From assembly GCA_028571685.1 (NCBI GenBank), contig CM053142.1, positions 197,276,796 to 197,340,795 of the forward strand: a stretch of DNA of 64,000 nt, written 5' to 3'. The position numbers and the translations under genes were made by a program. Numbering within the stretch: position 1 is the stretch's first letter; each line of letters starts with the position of its first letter. The notes beneath the pieces were generated by a model that saw only the letters and a list, made by a program, of their open reading frames with translations, made no database searches and was not told the origin of the DNA. This document shows, piece by piece, positions 34,025-44,828 of the stretch. The stretch comes from Heterohyrax brucei (lineage: Eukaryota > Chordata > Mammalia > Hyracoidea > Procaviidae).

Positions 34025-34290
34025 GAGTGTTTAACACATTGTGTGTGACCCAAGGGTACACAACAACGTATCTGTAGTTGTGGCCAATTGAGGAATAAAT
34101 TTTGTTTGTTATGTTATCAGACAGTTACAGTGTAGTTTGTGCTTAGAGACGTAAAAAGTCAGATTAGGCAGGTAGCAAGAAGTCTGAGGTGAGGCGAAGA
34201 CGCCACATGAAAATCATCCAGGAGTAAATGTTCGAAAGAGACAAAGACATTCCAGAGGCAATAAAATGAGAAAGCCTGCCCCTCGAGCTG

Positions 34291-34449
34291 GAAACCCTGG
34301 TGGTGCGTAGTGGGTCAAGTGCTACGTCTGCTAACCAACATGTCGGCAGTTCAAGTCCACAAGGCACTCCTTGGAACTCTATGGGCAGTTCTATCCCGAC
34401 CTCTAGGGTTGCTATGAGTTGAACCCAACTCAATAGCAGTGGGTTTTGG
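34291..34449 (+). mobile_element. AfroSINE
   Basis: 'gaaaccctggtggtgcgtag' to 'caatagcagtgggttttgg', all modules present, modest divergence. Confidence 0.9.
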
Positions 34450-34537
34450 GAGTTCTCCCCCACCATTAGAGCTGGTATCTGGAATTCAGATGTCTAACCC
34501 CTTAAACTGTGAGCAAATAATGTTTGTTAAAGACATC

Positions 34538-35027
34538 TGTCTTAGTCATCTACTGCTACTGTAACAGAAATACCACAAGTAGACAGCTTTTTAAAGAGAA
34601 AAATGTATTTTCTCACAGAGCAGTAGGCCAGAAGTCCAAATTCAGGCATCAACTCTACAGGAGGTCTTTCTCTGTTAGCTCTGGAGAAAGATTCTTGTCA
34701 ATCATCCCCTGGACTGAGAGCTTCAGGTGCAGGGACCCTGAGTCCAAAGGACACACTCTGTTCCCTGCACTACTTCTTTCCTAATAGTATGAGTTCTAGC
34801 ATTCTCTGCTTATTTCCCTTTCCTTTGCATCCTAAGAGGTTGCATCAAGGCACAGTACAATCTTATAGATTAAGTCCTACCCCACTAATGGATGGCTTCC
34901 CATTCTCTCTCGCTAATATTGTAAAGATAGGATTTACGATATAAGGGAAAATCACACAATATTGAGAACCATGAACTACCCAAATTTTTCCTCACATTTT
35001 TGGGGGAACACAGTATGTTCCATGACA
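34538..35027 (-). mobile_element. MaLR-type LTR, antisense, solo
   Basis: From TGTCTTAG (34538) to CCATGACA (35027). It contains 'ctgtaacagaaataccacaag', 'tattttctcacagagcagtag' and 'gggaccctgagtccaaagg'. Confidence 0.8.
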
Positions 35028-35311
35028 CCACCCATTAATGGAATTTCAGTTATAACAGCACTAGATAACAAAGACAGGTCTGCTTCTCTTGTTTTCTTTT
35101 TATCTTGCCTGTTGGCCAAAATGCCCTTTTCCATTTCTTACAGTAAGTGTTCTTGATAAAGAAACCACAGAGATTAAAGTTTTCATCAGTCACACAAACT
35201 GGTTTCCCTTTCTTCCATGAGACAGAGCGTGTGAGGACCTCTTCACACCACCTATATAAAATTCAGCTGTAAATAAGCCTAGCAGAATTTTGAGCTCAAA
35301 ATGCAAGATAC

Positions 35312-35790
35312 AACAATTAAGTCCACGAACTTAATTAATCTAAGTGCTACATGCCTCATTGCTCGATATCACCAAGGTCATCTTTGAAGTCCTCTTTTTG
35401 GAATAGCCATTGTGCAAAGTGGCATGGTGGCAAGTTCGCAAACTTAATTGTACAGCTGTCTGTGAGGGAGTTTTTAGGCAGTAAACAACTATATTGGAAC
35501 ACCCTCCCTACTCACCTGACCTGGCCACTGGTGACACTTTACCTGAAAATAAAGGAAATGTTGAGAGGAAGACATCTGGATGCTGTTCAAGACATCAAGG
35601 GTAATACGATGACAGCTCTGATGCCCATTCCAGAAAAAAAGAGTTTCAAAATTGCTCTGAAGGGTGGACCAGGCTGGCATCAGTGCACAGCTTCCCAAGG
35701 GAAGTACTTCAAATGTGACCACAGTGATATTCAGCAATGAGGTATGCAGCACTTTTTCTAGGATGAGTTCACAAATTCGCAGTCCTTGTA
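35312..35790 (+). mobile_element. Mariner-type DNA transposon remnant
   Basis: The left edge 'acaattaagtccacgaactt' resembles a mariner terminal repeat. The right edge 'tctaggatgagttcacaaattcg' is its counterpart. Between them lies the C-terminal part of a mariner (D,D34D) transposase: a 'VREFLGSKQ' motif (near 35468) and 'QDIKGNTMTALMPIPEK' (near 35589), ending 'DHSDIQQ' before the stop at 35738. Around 35513-35560 the frame shifts; the YSPDLA motif that holds the third catalytic Asp appears only in another frame. The N-terminal two thirds are missing, so it is inactive. Confidence 0.8.
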
Positions 35791-36157
35791 GATGTCTGAT
35801 AAGTATTTCCTCCTTTTTTCTCCTTTCCCTTCTCTTTCCTTATTTGTCATTCCTCTGGCATTTACTCCTCTTCTTTGTGGGTTTTTTTGTTTGAGTTTGT
35901 AGTGAACTTTTCATTGCTACAATAATTACATATGCCATATTGTAAGGGCTGGGTCAGTAGATGTGTTACACTTTAAAAAAACATCATCCTGTCTCCATAC
36001 CAAATACCATACATTGGTTTTGGTATATTCTTTTAAAACTGCATTTGAAATAAAGGACTTTGAGCAGACTCTTTTCAGTGTTTGCCAATATCCGGTTCTT
36101 TTCTACATCTGGATACACAAAGAACTACACTTCCCTTAGTATTTATGGCTAAATGGG
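35791..36157. other. Unassigned DNA next to the LTR
   Basis: T-rich, no coding pattern. 36090-36150 (tacacaaagaactacacttccc) vaguely resembles an MER5-like hAT scrap. Confidence 0.35.
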
Positions 36158-36662
36158 TGTTATGGATTGAATTGTGTCCCCACTCCCAAAAATGTGTGTA
36201 GCTGTTTGGCTAGGCCGTGATTCCTGAAATTATGTGATGTTCCCATATGCAGTAAATCCTGCCTCTGTGATGCTAATAAAGGTGGGTGGGCGACAACTGT
36301 GTCAGAGAGAGAGGACTCGGTCTGGAGGAGTACAGGTATTGTGCCTTGAGGTGATCTCTTGAGATACAAAAGAAGGAAGCTAGCAAAGAGATTTGGGGAC
36401 CACATACCACCAAGAAGCAGCTCCAGGGGCAGAGCACAGCTTTTGGAAAGGACCGAGGGTCCCTGTGCCTCAGGAGCTCCCCATCCAGGAGAAGACTGAG
36501 GACAAAGGCCTTCCTCCAGAGCCAGGAGAGAAAGCTTTCCTCTGGAGCAGACGCCCTGAGTTTGGGCTTTCACCCTATTGGACTGCGACAGAACAACATT
36601 CCTCTTTCTAAAACCATCCAGTTGTGGTATTTCTGTTACAGCAGCACTAGATGACGAAGACA
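36158..36662 (+). mobile_element. Solo ERVL-MaLR LTR
   Basis: 505 bp from TGTTATGGATTG to GACGAAGACA. It contains the standard modules 'ttgtgtccc', 'aaatcctgcctctgtgatg', 'cttgagatacaaaag', 'gggaccacataccacc' and 'ttctgttacagcagcac'. The clear TG...CA ends and lack of internal sequence indicate LTR-LTR recombination or fragmentary insertion. Confidence 0.85.
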
Positions 36663-37241
36663 GCAGAGCCGTCTTCTCAGTTATAATCACGGGCGTACGA
36701 GTGTAAGTGCCTGAGTCACTTGCAGGATTGACCACTCAGGAGCTAAGACACGGCTCTCTAGCCCTCTCTTCCCGTGTATCACAGTGTATGCTAAAGGCAC
36801 AAACGACTCTGTAGAACATGGGCCCAGCATGAGGGATGGATGAACTTCGGTTACACTGAATCCACTGAGATTCTGCAGTTGATTGTTATCGTAGTTTGAA
36901 GTTCACTGAGCTATGCAGCAAAGAAATCAACAAATTTTAAGGGGATAGGAGAAAAACAGTAGGTGCATTTTTACACCTGTATCAAAATATTTTCATTGCA
37001 AATGTATCCACAGAGAAGAGAATTACACACAAGGCACACATTAACAAACCACCGGAAGTGTTTGCAGTCTCAGACTTCAGTAAATTCCAAAAGGGGAGAA
37101 GGAAGGGAGGGGGAAGACAGTAACTACAGCAGGAAACTGGGGTTGTGTCACATCAGTGACGAAGGTGTCAGCAACGAGCTTCGGGTCCTGGTATTTTTGA
37201 TTGCCAAGGAGACACAAAGCATAGCTACAATTTCAGCATTT
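36663..37241. other. Unassigned intergenic DNA
   Basis: No recognisable repeat or gene. A G/A-rich patch (aggggagaaggaagggagg) lies near 37095. Confidence 0.5.
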
Positions 37242-37417
37242 TGTTGTTGTTGCTGTTGCTAATTTTCTCTCTTATTCTGATGATTTTTTTTCTCATTGTA
37301 GTTTAACTTCCAATCAATATTGATTTGGCAAGAAATTTCTTTCGGGCAGTGTTTCATTCTGTTGTACATAGAGTTTTCATGAATCCAAGCCAACTCAACA
37401 GCACCTAACAGCAACAG
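37242..37417. mobile_element. Two RTE tail scraps in opposite orientation
   Basis: 37242-37260 is 'ttgttgttgttgctgttgc' (minus-strand tail). 37343-37417 is a + strand terminal piece, 'gggcagtgtttcattctgttg' to 'cagcacctaacagcaacag'. About 80 bp of unassigned DNA lies between. Confidence 0.65.
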
Positions 37418-37968
37418 TATATGAAGAATAAATATATTTGTCATAACAACGGCATCAGCTAACACTTGTACTGTACTTGGAGTTGTCGTAGAGCAAATTC
37501 GTGATGCCTATTTCAAAATGAAAGTAAAAAACTTTGTTGTGGAGATTAAAGCAGCTGCTACTGGAGAAACGTATAAAATGCTTCCCAGCTGCAGCTGTTT
37601 TGATTCCTTCGATAAAACTCTTTACCTTCATTTTTAACCAGTCTTTCTGATTTTGTTCTATGATACTCCTTGGTGTCCAAAGTGGGATAGTTCAGGCAAA
37701 GGCCTGGATGAATCACTGAGCCATGTAGGAGGAACAGCAACAAAGTATAAAGGAACAGAAAAAAAATAGTTTTGTGGGTTCAGTTGACAAAACCCTGCTG
37801 ACATCAGTAGGGGATGTGACCTATAATGTTTCGGGGACAGAAGACAAATCCTCGTTATTATCCACCAGGGTACTCAGCACAACTTCTGGCAGAGATAGGG
37901 CAAGTCCCTACAAGTAGCAAACCATCAGCTCCTGATGGTAAGAAGATTTAATTCCTCTATGGAATTTT
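37418..37968. other. Unassigned, possibly decayed downstream ERV sequence
   Basis: It lies just downstream (minus strand) of the protease remnant, where pol would be expected. I cannot see RT motifs. The minus-strand frame at 37558-37743 has no recognisable domain. Confidence 0.35.
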
Positions 37969-38531
37969 TCAGGAATATTCAAAAGCAATTCCCCTTGCTC
38001 TATGAACCGCAAGTGGTAGTTCCATTGAGAGACAAAAATAATCTCTTCCCAGTAAATTCACCAGCATATCAGAATTCAGGAGAAAAGGATACATGTCCTC
38101 TATAGCACCTAAAGACACATAAACTACCCTAGAATGAGTTAATATTTGATCTTGATTTGAAACAACCTTAGAGATCTTGCTAGTCCAGGGCACTGGTTTT
38201 CTTAAATGTGTGGGGTTGATTGCTGAAAGAGTAACTAGTGTTAATCCCAAAGGCGCGACATCCCCTGTTAACTTGCAGCCCTGTTTCGCCTTGCAGATCT
38301 AGTGCCACCACAGGACAGCTCTCTGATACACTCCTGGGAACCCTCCAGTGCATCTTTGGTGGCACAGAAGATAGGGCTACCATCTTTCTTTTTAAATTTA
38401 TAACAATCTCTTTTAAGATAGCCAGTTTTTTGCTTCTGTTTTTTAACTATAATGACAAATTCCAGAGAATTTGGCTGCCCTTCATGGCCTGGCTCCAACA
38501 GGTGACCTGGAGTTCAATTGATGCATTCACT

Positions 38532-38590
38532 ATTTTGTTTGTTTGTTCGTCTGTTTGTTTGTTTGTTCGTCTGTTTGTTTGTTTGTGTTT
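38532..38590. repeat. (GTTT)n microsatellite with GTTC interruptions
   Basis: Runs of gttt interrupted twice by 'gttcgtct', giving a secondary 24-bp periodicity. It lies inside the gag remnant. Confidence 0.92.
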
Positions 38591-39008
38591 TGGGTCTAGA
38601 GTTTGAGCTAATTCGTGGGCTATTTCTGCCAACTCATTAGTAGTAGTTTTCCAGACCAGATTCTACCACTCAAGCAAGATGGAAAAATCAGGAATAAGGC
38701 CAAATACAAATACAATATTAAAAGCTTCTTTTGTCCTTTCAGTATCTGAATCTAGGCCAGAGTCTTCAAAATTTTCTGATATAACTGATCTTTGTAGTCA
38801 AAAACAGACTCATTATTTTCCTAAACACATAAGTAAATCTTAGTTCACTTGCTGAAGGAAAGTCATCCTTCAAAGAGTCATGTAAGTCCTTGACTCTTCT
38901 TACCACTGCTTTAAGGAAAACCTCTCTAACAGTCTCAAGTTTGAGAATCAAACCATCCTGGGCATTGATTTCAGTTTGCATATTTGAACCAAGTTTCAAC
39001 ATCTGCAG

Positions 39009-39654
39009 TGTATTACTTATCTAGGACTGTTTAACAAACAAAAATTTGTTCTCTCGTAGTTTCACAGTCTAGAAGTTCAAATTCAGAGCGCCAATTCTAG
39101 AGGAAGCCTTTCTGTCTGCATCACCCCTGAGGGAAGGTCTTGGTGCCAGTATTCCCCTGAGTTTAGGAGATTCTCAGCAGAGGGCTCCCAGGTCCATAGG
39201 ACATGCTCCACTCCAAGTTCTTCTTTCCTGATTTGATAAGTGTTGACCATGGATCTGAGTAAAATGAAATCTTTGACTACTTCAATCTTTTCTCCATCTA
39301 TCACAGTGTTGCTTATTGGTCCAGTTGTGAGGATTTTTGTTTTCTTGATGTCGAGAGGCAATCCACACTAAAGGCTGTAGTCTTTGATTTTCATCAGTAA
39401 TTGCTTTAAGTCCTGTTCATATTCAGCAAGCAAGGTTGTGTCATCTCCATGATACAAGTTGTTAATGAATCTTCCTTCAATGCATTATCATCACAGAGGT
39501 TAGGATTTACACCACATGGGGTAATTGTGGCAGATCATAAAACGGAGAATAATTACACCAAATCACACAACAGAAGATACTTATATAATACTAAGAATTA
39601 AAGCTTAGCCAAGTTGATGTATACTTCGGGAGGGATACAATTCAATCTATAACA
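39009..39654 (-). mobile_element. MaLR-type LTR inserted in ERV gag, itself interrupted by RTE
   Basis: The LTR pieces 39009-39232 ('tgtattacttatctaggac', 'agaagttcaaattcagagc') and 39486-39654 ('cattatcatcacagaggttag', 'gatacaattcaatctataaca') are consecutive parts of one antisense LTR. Between them sits an RTE fragment. Gag sequence continues on both sides. Confidence 0.78.
39233..39485 (-). mobile_element. RTE internal fragment lacking the 3' end
   Basis: 'aagtgttgaccatggatctgag' to 'aagttgttaatgaatcttcc' corresponds to the region just after the RT catalytic box. Both element ends are missing, unlike a normal 5'-truncated retrotransposition product. Confidence 0.85.
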
Positions 39655-40829
39655 TCTGGGACTCACCAACATACCCACACCAGTTGATATAAATCTGGTA
39701 ATCTGGGTTTAAGTGTATCTATTAACACCTTAAGTTCTCTAATAAACTCGAAAGAGTCCCTGCGGACATCTCAAAAGTCCTCTACTATACCATGTAATTC
39801 ACCATAAGTCCAGGGGACAAAATTAGCTTATCACTCTTTATGTCATTCCCTGATTCCTACCCCGTGCAGAGGGGAGTGGACCTCAAAGAACATCTCAAGA
39901 AAAACACAAGATGGCTTAGCACTAAAATATTAAAGAGAGTTCTGATATGAATGAGTAGATTCCCTAGAAGTCTCAAGGAGTAAGGAAGGATAACAAACAC
40001 AGGCCTCTGGGGGTTCAAAAACAGACAGAAAAGACGGAAACTGAGATGAGAACTTCAGTTCTTTAGTCTATTTAGACTGTCCAGCTACATTTTCTGTAAG
40101 GATGCAAATTTATCATTTTTTGTCTCAAGGAAGCTTTCAAATACTGATTAAAAAATGCCTCCCACTGCATTTGGCTTGTTCTGTGCACTTTGATTTCTAA
40201 TTTGTTGCTCAGGAATGTTATCTTACTGAGCCCCAAATCCCCAAGACCAGCCACTGATCTGAAACCCTATCTTTAATAAGTATGTGTTGTTTCTAATCAT
40301 GGAGGTGGCTGGAGTACCAGAGGAAGGTCCATTCTGGTCCTTTAAAGTAGTGTTCCCTGTTTTACAAAAGCTAGCACATCATGTGACTTAAAATACAGAC
40401 ATCTGCACATAGAACTGCATCTTTAGGTCACACACAGACCACTTGGTAGCAATCTGAGAGACAAACTGCCCACAGAGAGAAGTATTTGGGGTTTTTCCCA
40501 CACCACAGGGAGCTGATGGTGACTTACGGCTCCTTGACAGTAGACTTACCCCACCTTGACCAAGAAGCTCATTTTTGGCAACACAAGCAAGCAAAATATA
40601 GTGAGTCATCTGAAAGAATCCGAACAGAAAAACAGCAAAAAGACTTAATAGGAAGTCTGAGAGAGTTGTGTTGTAAACGAGGGGGCTCGAATCCCAGAGT
40701 GCTTACCTCTGAAGGATCCCCGTGGTCTGCAGAAAGAGTAGGGCACAAGGGACTCTTGTTTGTACCTTGTGGCCTAAGGAGTCCTGCTAAAGGAAGACAG
40801 CTTGAATCCAGCCAACCATGCCAAAATAT

Positions 40830-40976
40830 TGTAGGGGTAAAGATCTCAGACTCAAATTCAGTCAAAAAGAGATTTTTACTAAGCCAGGATAAAAACATCA
40901 TTCAAACGAGGAAACCATCAGCATGGACAGGGCACACAGACCAATGGATCCACTGATTCAGTCAGTATGCTTTTGC
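40830..40976 (-). mobile_element. Partial ERV LTR (R-U5-like)
   Basis: On the minus strand an AGTAAA polyadenylation-like site (about 40878) is followed by a 'gagatctttacccctaca' end, then six bases and TGG of a primer-binding-like site (40806-40823). Its 5' part is cut off at the AfroSINE at 40977. Primer tRNA not identified with confidence. Confidence 0.5.
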
Positions 40977-41136
40977 TTGTAAATCTTGGTAGTACAGTGG
41001 TTAAGTGCTACACCTGCTAACCAAAATGTTGGCAATTCAAATCTGCCAGGCACTCCTTGGAAGCTCTACTGAGCAGTTGTACTCTGTTCTATAGGGTTGC
41101 TATGAGTCGGCATCAACTCAACTGCAGTGTGTCTGC
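40977..41136 (+). mobile_element. AfroSINE
   Basis: 'ttgtaaatcttggtagtacagtgg' to 'gctatgagtcggcatcaactc'. The 5' start is eroded. Confidence 0.88.
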
Positions 41137-41181
41137 TTTTGCTTGCTTATGTTGTTTGCAAGAAGCTAATGTACTATTATA

Positions 41182-41895
41182 AACCAAAATCAAATCCATT
41201 GCTATTCACTCAGTTCCAGCTGTGATGGTTAAAGCTGCGTATGTGTCAACTTGGCTGGACCAATGTTTTGGCAGCTGTATACAGTGACAGGGTGGGGCAT
41301 GTGATGGCTCACTGCTCACCCTCAGTCTTCATCCCCCACCTCCCATCACCTACTTCAGTCTGTTCACGCTGCCAGCAGCTCCTGCTCTCCTCTCTTCTTG
41401 TGTCTGGTTACTGAGACTTGAACTAGCAGCTGTTAGATTCACTGGCCCTCACAGCCTACAAGCAAAAGTCCTGTTTCCTGACCTTCCAATCCTGTGATCA
41501 CCAGCCCCTGCAGCTCCATGAATCAGCAGAAACCCCACAGTCTCGCCCACCAACTTGCAATATGCTGACCTACACAGCCTGTGAGCTGGAACCCTAATCT
41601 CTGACCTGCCAATCTTGGGTTCACCAGCTTCCACGGCTGTGTGAGGCTTGTACTCCAATCCAGGACTTGGAACATTTAAGTGTCTACAGTTGTGTGAGCT
41701 ATTTCCTTTATATAAATCTTTCTCTATACATATTATACATGTTACTGGTTTTGCTTCCCTAGAGAACCCAGCCAAAGATCCTACTCATAGCAAACGCTAT
41801 AGGTCAGAGTAGAGTTTCCAAGGAGTGGCTGCTGGATTTGAACTATCAACTTTTGGGTTAGCAGCTGAACACTTAGCACTGGTGCCGTTAGGCTT
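41182..41895 (-). mobile_element. AfroSINE split by an LTR
   Basis: The SINE 3' piece is 41182-41220 ('caaatccattgctattcactc'). The rest is 41779-41895 ('ctactcatagcaaacgctat' to 'gcactggtgccgttaggct'). The LTR at 41221-41778 sits between. Confidence 0.82.
41221..41778 (+). mobile_element. LTR, second family, inserted in AfroSINE
   Basis: From TGTGATGGTTAAAG to 'agagaacccagccaaaga', 558 bp. Internal 'gtgtcaacttggctgg', 'ttcaccagcttccacggctg' and 'tttcctttatataaatc'. It is the same family as 15632-16150. Confidence 0.78.
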
Positions 41896-43022
41896 CTAAT
41901 ATGCTATTACAGAAGTCAGTAATCTTAAGAAAAATTCTGATATGTTATTCATTGATATATCACTGTTCAAGGCAGAATAATTAACACAAGATATTTCTAG
42001 TCATTGGTTTAAAGAGCTTTTATTAACTACTCCACTTAGTGTTCTGTGCTTTGTTGATTAATTACTGCTTAGTGACCACAGGAGATTAACAAGAAGGGTA
42101 TTTTACACGACATTTGCCAGACATTCATTTCTAGAAATGTAGAGGTTACATGAGGGCTCAAACTGCTGACATTTTTCCTGTCTTGGTTACAACGACAACA
42201 TTGTCCTAGACAGCAAACAATAAGCAGAACTGCCCCACGTAGTTTAGTTACCTGGTTCTCTGGGTTTTCTGAGCAAACTGGATGCCAGGCCTACAACTTA
42301 CCTCAACTTCTACTTTTATGTCAAGTGTCTCGTGTGGTCTTAGGGTCTCCATAGGAGAGTTTGCCAGGACTTGTTACAAGTGTTTTGAAAATACTAATTC
42401 ATTACTGGCTAATCTAGTCCCCCATATAAGTCAAATATTCACCATAATTTAATATTTTGAGTAATTTCCACTCCATTTTGTAAATACGGCAAATATAAAA
42501 AGATTTCATATTACTGGTTCAATAATTATTTTGAAACATACACTTCTGTCATACATTCATTTTGTTATTTACATAAGATTCGTAACTACTATAGCAACAG
42601 TTTTTAGCCATATATTAAAAAATGAAATAACAGAAGACTATGTAGAGAAGACATTTAATTATGTGGGTAAGTGTATGTAAAGATGTGTATGAATGTAAGA
42701 GTTTATCTATTCATGGAATTTAATGCTATTTCACTGTTTTTTTTAGAGAGATGGAATTATTGAGATCCTTATTTTCATCTAGAAACTGTGTGCTATTTTC
42801 TTAGTATCCACAGTAAGTGCATGGGAGTTTTTTTAAATGAAATGTGCACACAATGGATTACACCTTTTTCTTACTTATCAACTATGTCGTTGTCCAATAT
42901 TTCCCATTTCACATTTACAACAATAGCATAAAAAAAAGGGACTACTCAATTATTTTACACATTGATGAAGAATATCTGGCAGTAACAAATGCTGAGGTTT
43001 CAGAAAAGAATAACAGTGGCTT
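41896..43022. other. Unassigned AT-rich DNA
   Basis: Mostly AT-rich with no clear repeat. 42196-42260 may be an antisense AfroSINE scrap (cagaactgccccacgtag). No coding pattern. Confidence 0.45.
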
Positions 43023-43220
43023 TGATGGTTAAGATCGTGTGTCAGCACGGCTGAGCCACGATTCTCAGTGATTTGACAATCATGTAATGCTGTAACTTGG
43101 CAGTTACATCACAATGGAACTTGGCAGTTACATAATGATGCAACCATCCTCCATTTTGTAACCTCATGTAATCATCACCTACTCTTGCATAAAACCAATT
43201 TTACATAATCACCTTGTTTT
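43023..43220 (+). mobile_element. LTR fragment, third family
   Basis: 'tgatggttaagatcgtgtgtc', 'gattctcagtgatttgac', 'cttggcagttacataatgatg', 'cctccattttgtaacctcatg'. The same family in antisense is at 57745-58076. Confidence 0.6.
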
Positions 43221-43359
43221 TGGAAATTAATCATGTTAATAAGTGAGAATAAGGTATTCTAAATTTATATATGCAAGATTCCTCTTACAGAAATCGAAAA
43301 TACAGAATGTTGAAGAATTCCTACTCTTAACCCCTTCCAAACTCACTCCAAATAATTGA

Positions 43360-44510
43360 GAAACTGGTTAGAGGTCTAAATTTTGCAGAAAGGTCAAGAA
43401 GTACAGGAATGAAAAGTAGCCACTGAGATTTGCAACCCGGAGGTTAACTTGGCAACAGTGGTGTCCAGTGGAATGGTAGGGCAAGGCTGAATGACCTCAG
43501 GGGACTGGGCAGACATAGGGCTTCAGAACACAAGAAGAATGAATACAACCCTTCGAAGATACTTACTAGGAAGGAGGAGGAACAAAAGTCAGATATTTTG
43601 GAACACAGAAGGAATTTTTTTTTCATCTATTCATCTACTGATCTATTTCATATTAAGACGTGAAAGCATGAAGATGCTTAAACTCACTAGGAAAAAATGT
43701 AGTGTCATTGCAGGAGAGAACCGTTAGTGTCAAAGAGATTGGATGATGACAGGAGTGTCCAGGGCCAAGGTGACTGGGAAAGAAGGGATGCAAGGCATTT
43801 TACAGTGGTCACGTCCTGAGTCGGGAGTAGGGAGGGAGACAGAGGACTGTGAAGGACGAGAGAGCTGTCCATGACGACAACCAAAGTTGAGGGAGGGGAC
43901 TAAAGGCGGTAGAGAATGTTTAGCATCTGAGTCATGGTGAAAAAGAAAGAGAATATATCAGAGGAGTCACTGTTGGAATGGAAATCATAGGTATGAATTA
44001 GTGGAATCATCAGACTGCATAAGTTCTCTAACAACTTACACTCTAATGAAACAATATTCCAAATGAAGGCGTGCCCAGACATGATGGATCAGAGCCCAAG
44101 AGCTCTGTGGGAGAAAGTACAGGTGAGACAACAGTCTACGGTTTCCAGACTGCTACAGGAGGTAGCTGAACAGGAGGGCAAGCAGGGTGAAACAGACACC
44201 AGCAGAAGAATTTTTTTTAATGTGTCTTAATAATACATTGGGAATAACGGAGAGAGCCCTAAAACCAGAACGTTATGGTCAAAGAGCCAGAAATTTAAAT
44301 GTAAGATTTGTAAAAGCGTCTAAATTTTTGTTTTAGAGCTTGAGGAGTTCAGGAAAGCTCTGACTGAGACATGGAAGTTTGAAAAGCTAAGGATGATGAC
44401 GGTAACTTCAGTGTGGACATGTGGCTTGAGGGCTGTGTGACACTAAGACATCCATGCAGAGACAACATTCAGATTTGTAAGTTTCAGAGAGACAAAGTCA
44501 CACTCACCTG
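43360..44510. repeat. Ancient unassigned mammalian repeat
   Basis: 'gtcaagaagtacaggaatgaaaag' followed by 'ccagtggaatggtaggg' and later 'aagacatccatgcagagaca' follow the order of a very old interspersed repeat known across mammals. I cannot name it reliably. Non-coding. Confidence 0.4.
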
Positions 44511-44636
44511 TGACTTCTCAGCACCAGGATAGACATCATATCCAGCACTGTGGGAAAATACCAGCCAAGACCACATGTGTCTCAACTCCTTTAACGCATT
44601 CCTTCCTTCCAGAAACAGAAACATGTACACCTCTGT

Positions 44637-44828
44637 TAGGGATTGAATTGTGTCCCTCAAAACAATGAGGTCTGATAATTAAGTACAACAATGAACTCAG
44701 ACACCGCGGTGACCCTGAAGGTAGCTCAGGACCTGGGGGATTTTGTTCTGTGATACGTAGGTTGTTGACGAAGTGAGTGTGCTTTGCAGGTGTCAAGGAC
44801 ATGAGGTTTTGGAGGCCAAAAGGTAGCG
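44637..44828 (+). mobile_element. MaLR LTR start, mariner-end scrap and MaLR internal 3' end
   Basis: 'ttagggattgaattgtgtccc' is an LTR start. 'gaggtctgataattaag' at 44668 resembles the mariner terminal sequence also seen at 35312. 'gaggttttggaggccaaaagg' is a polypurine-like end of a MaLR internal region directly before the LTR at 44829. Confidence 0.55.

Larger units (their letters stand above)
37969..40829 (-). pseudogene. Endogenous retrovirus (class I-like) gag-pro remnant
   Basis: In minus-strand order from the LTR at 40830: a PBS-like TGG start at about 40823 and a leader. Next is a capsid-like segment near 39774-39826 ('PWTYGELHGIVEDF') followed by 'LYQLV' near 39680. After an inserted LTR (39009-39654) comes more capsid (38766-39002). 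A degenerate zinc knuckle is at about 38400-38425 ('GYLKRDCYKF', with Tyr where His is expected and the first two Cys not visible). A protease end 'LVNLLGRDYF' is near 38041-38065. Frameshifts, stops and the insertion make it non-coding. RT, integrase and env are not seen. Gag/pro assignment is good; retroviral class is inferred from motif style. Confidence 0.7.

Noticed and set aside
38532-38590. CRISPR-like or regulatory array
   Set aside because: It is a plain (GTTT)n microsatellite; no spacers, and CRISPR arrays are not expected in a mammalian genome.
40675-40700. tRNA B-box-like 'ggctcgaatcc' in ERV leader
   Set aside because: No A box or stems at the right distance; it falls in retroviral leader sequence.
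43491-43727. Short + frame in the 43-44 kb region
   Set aside because: It lies in an ancient repeat with no recognisable protein similarity.
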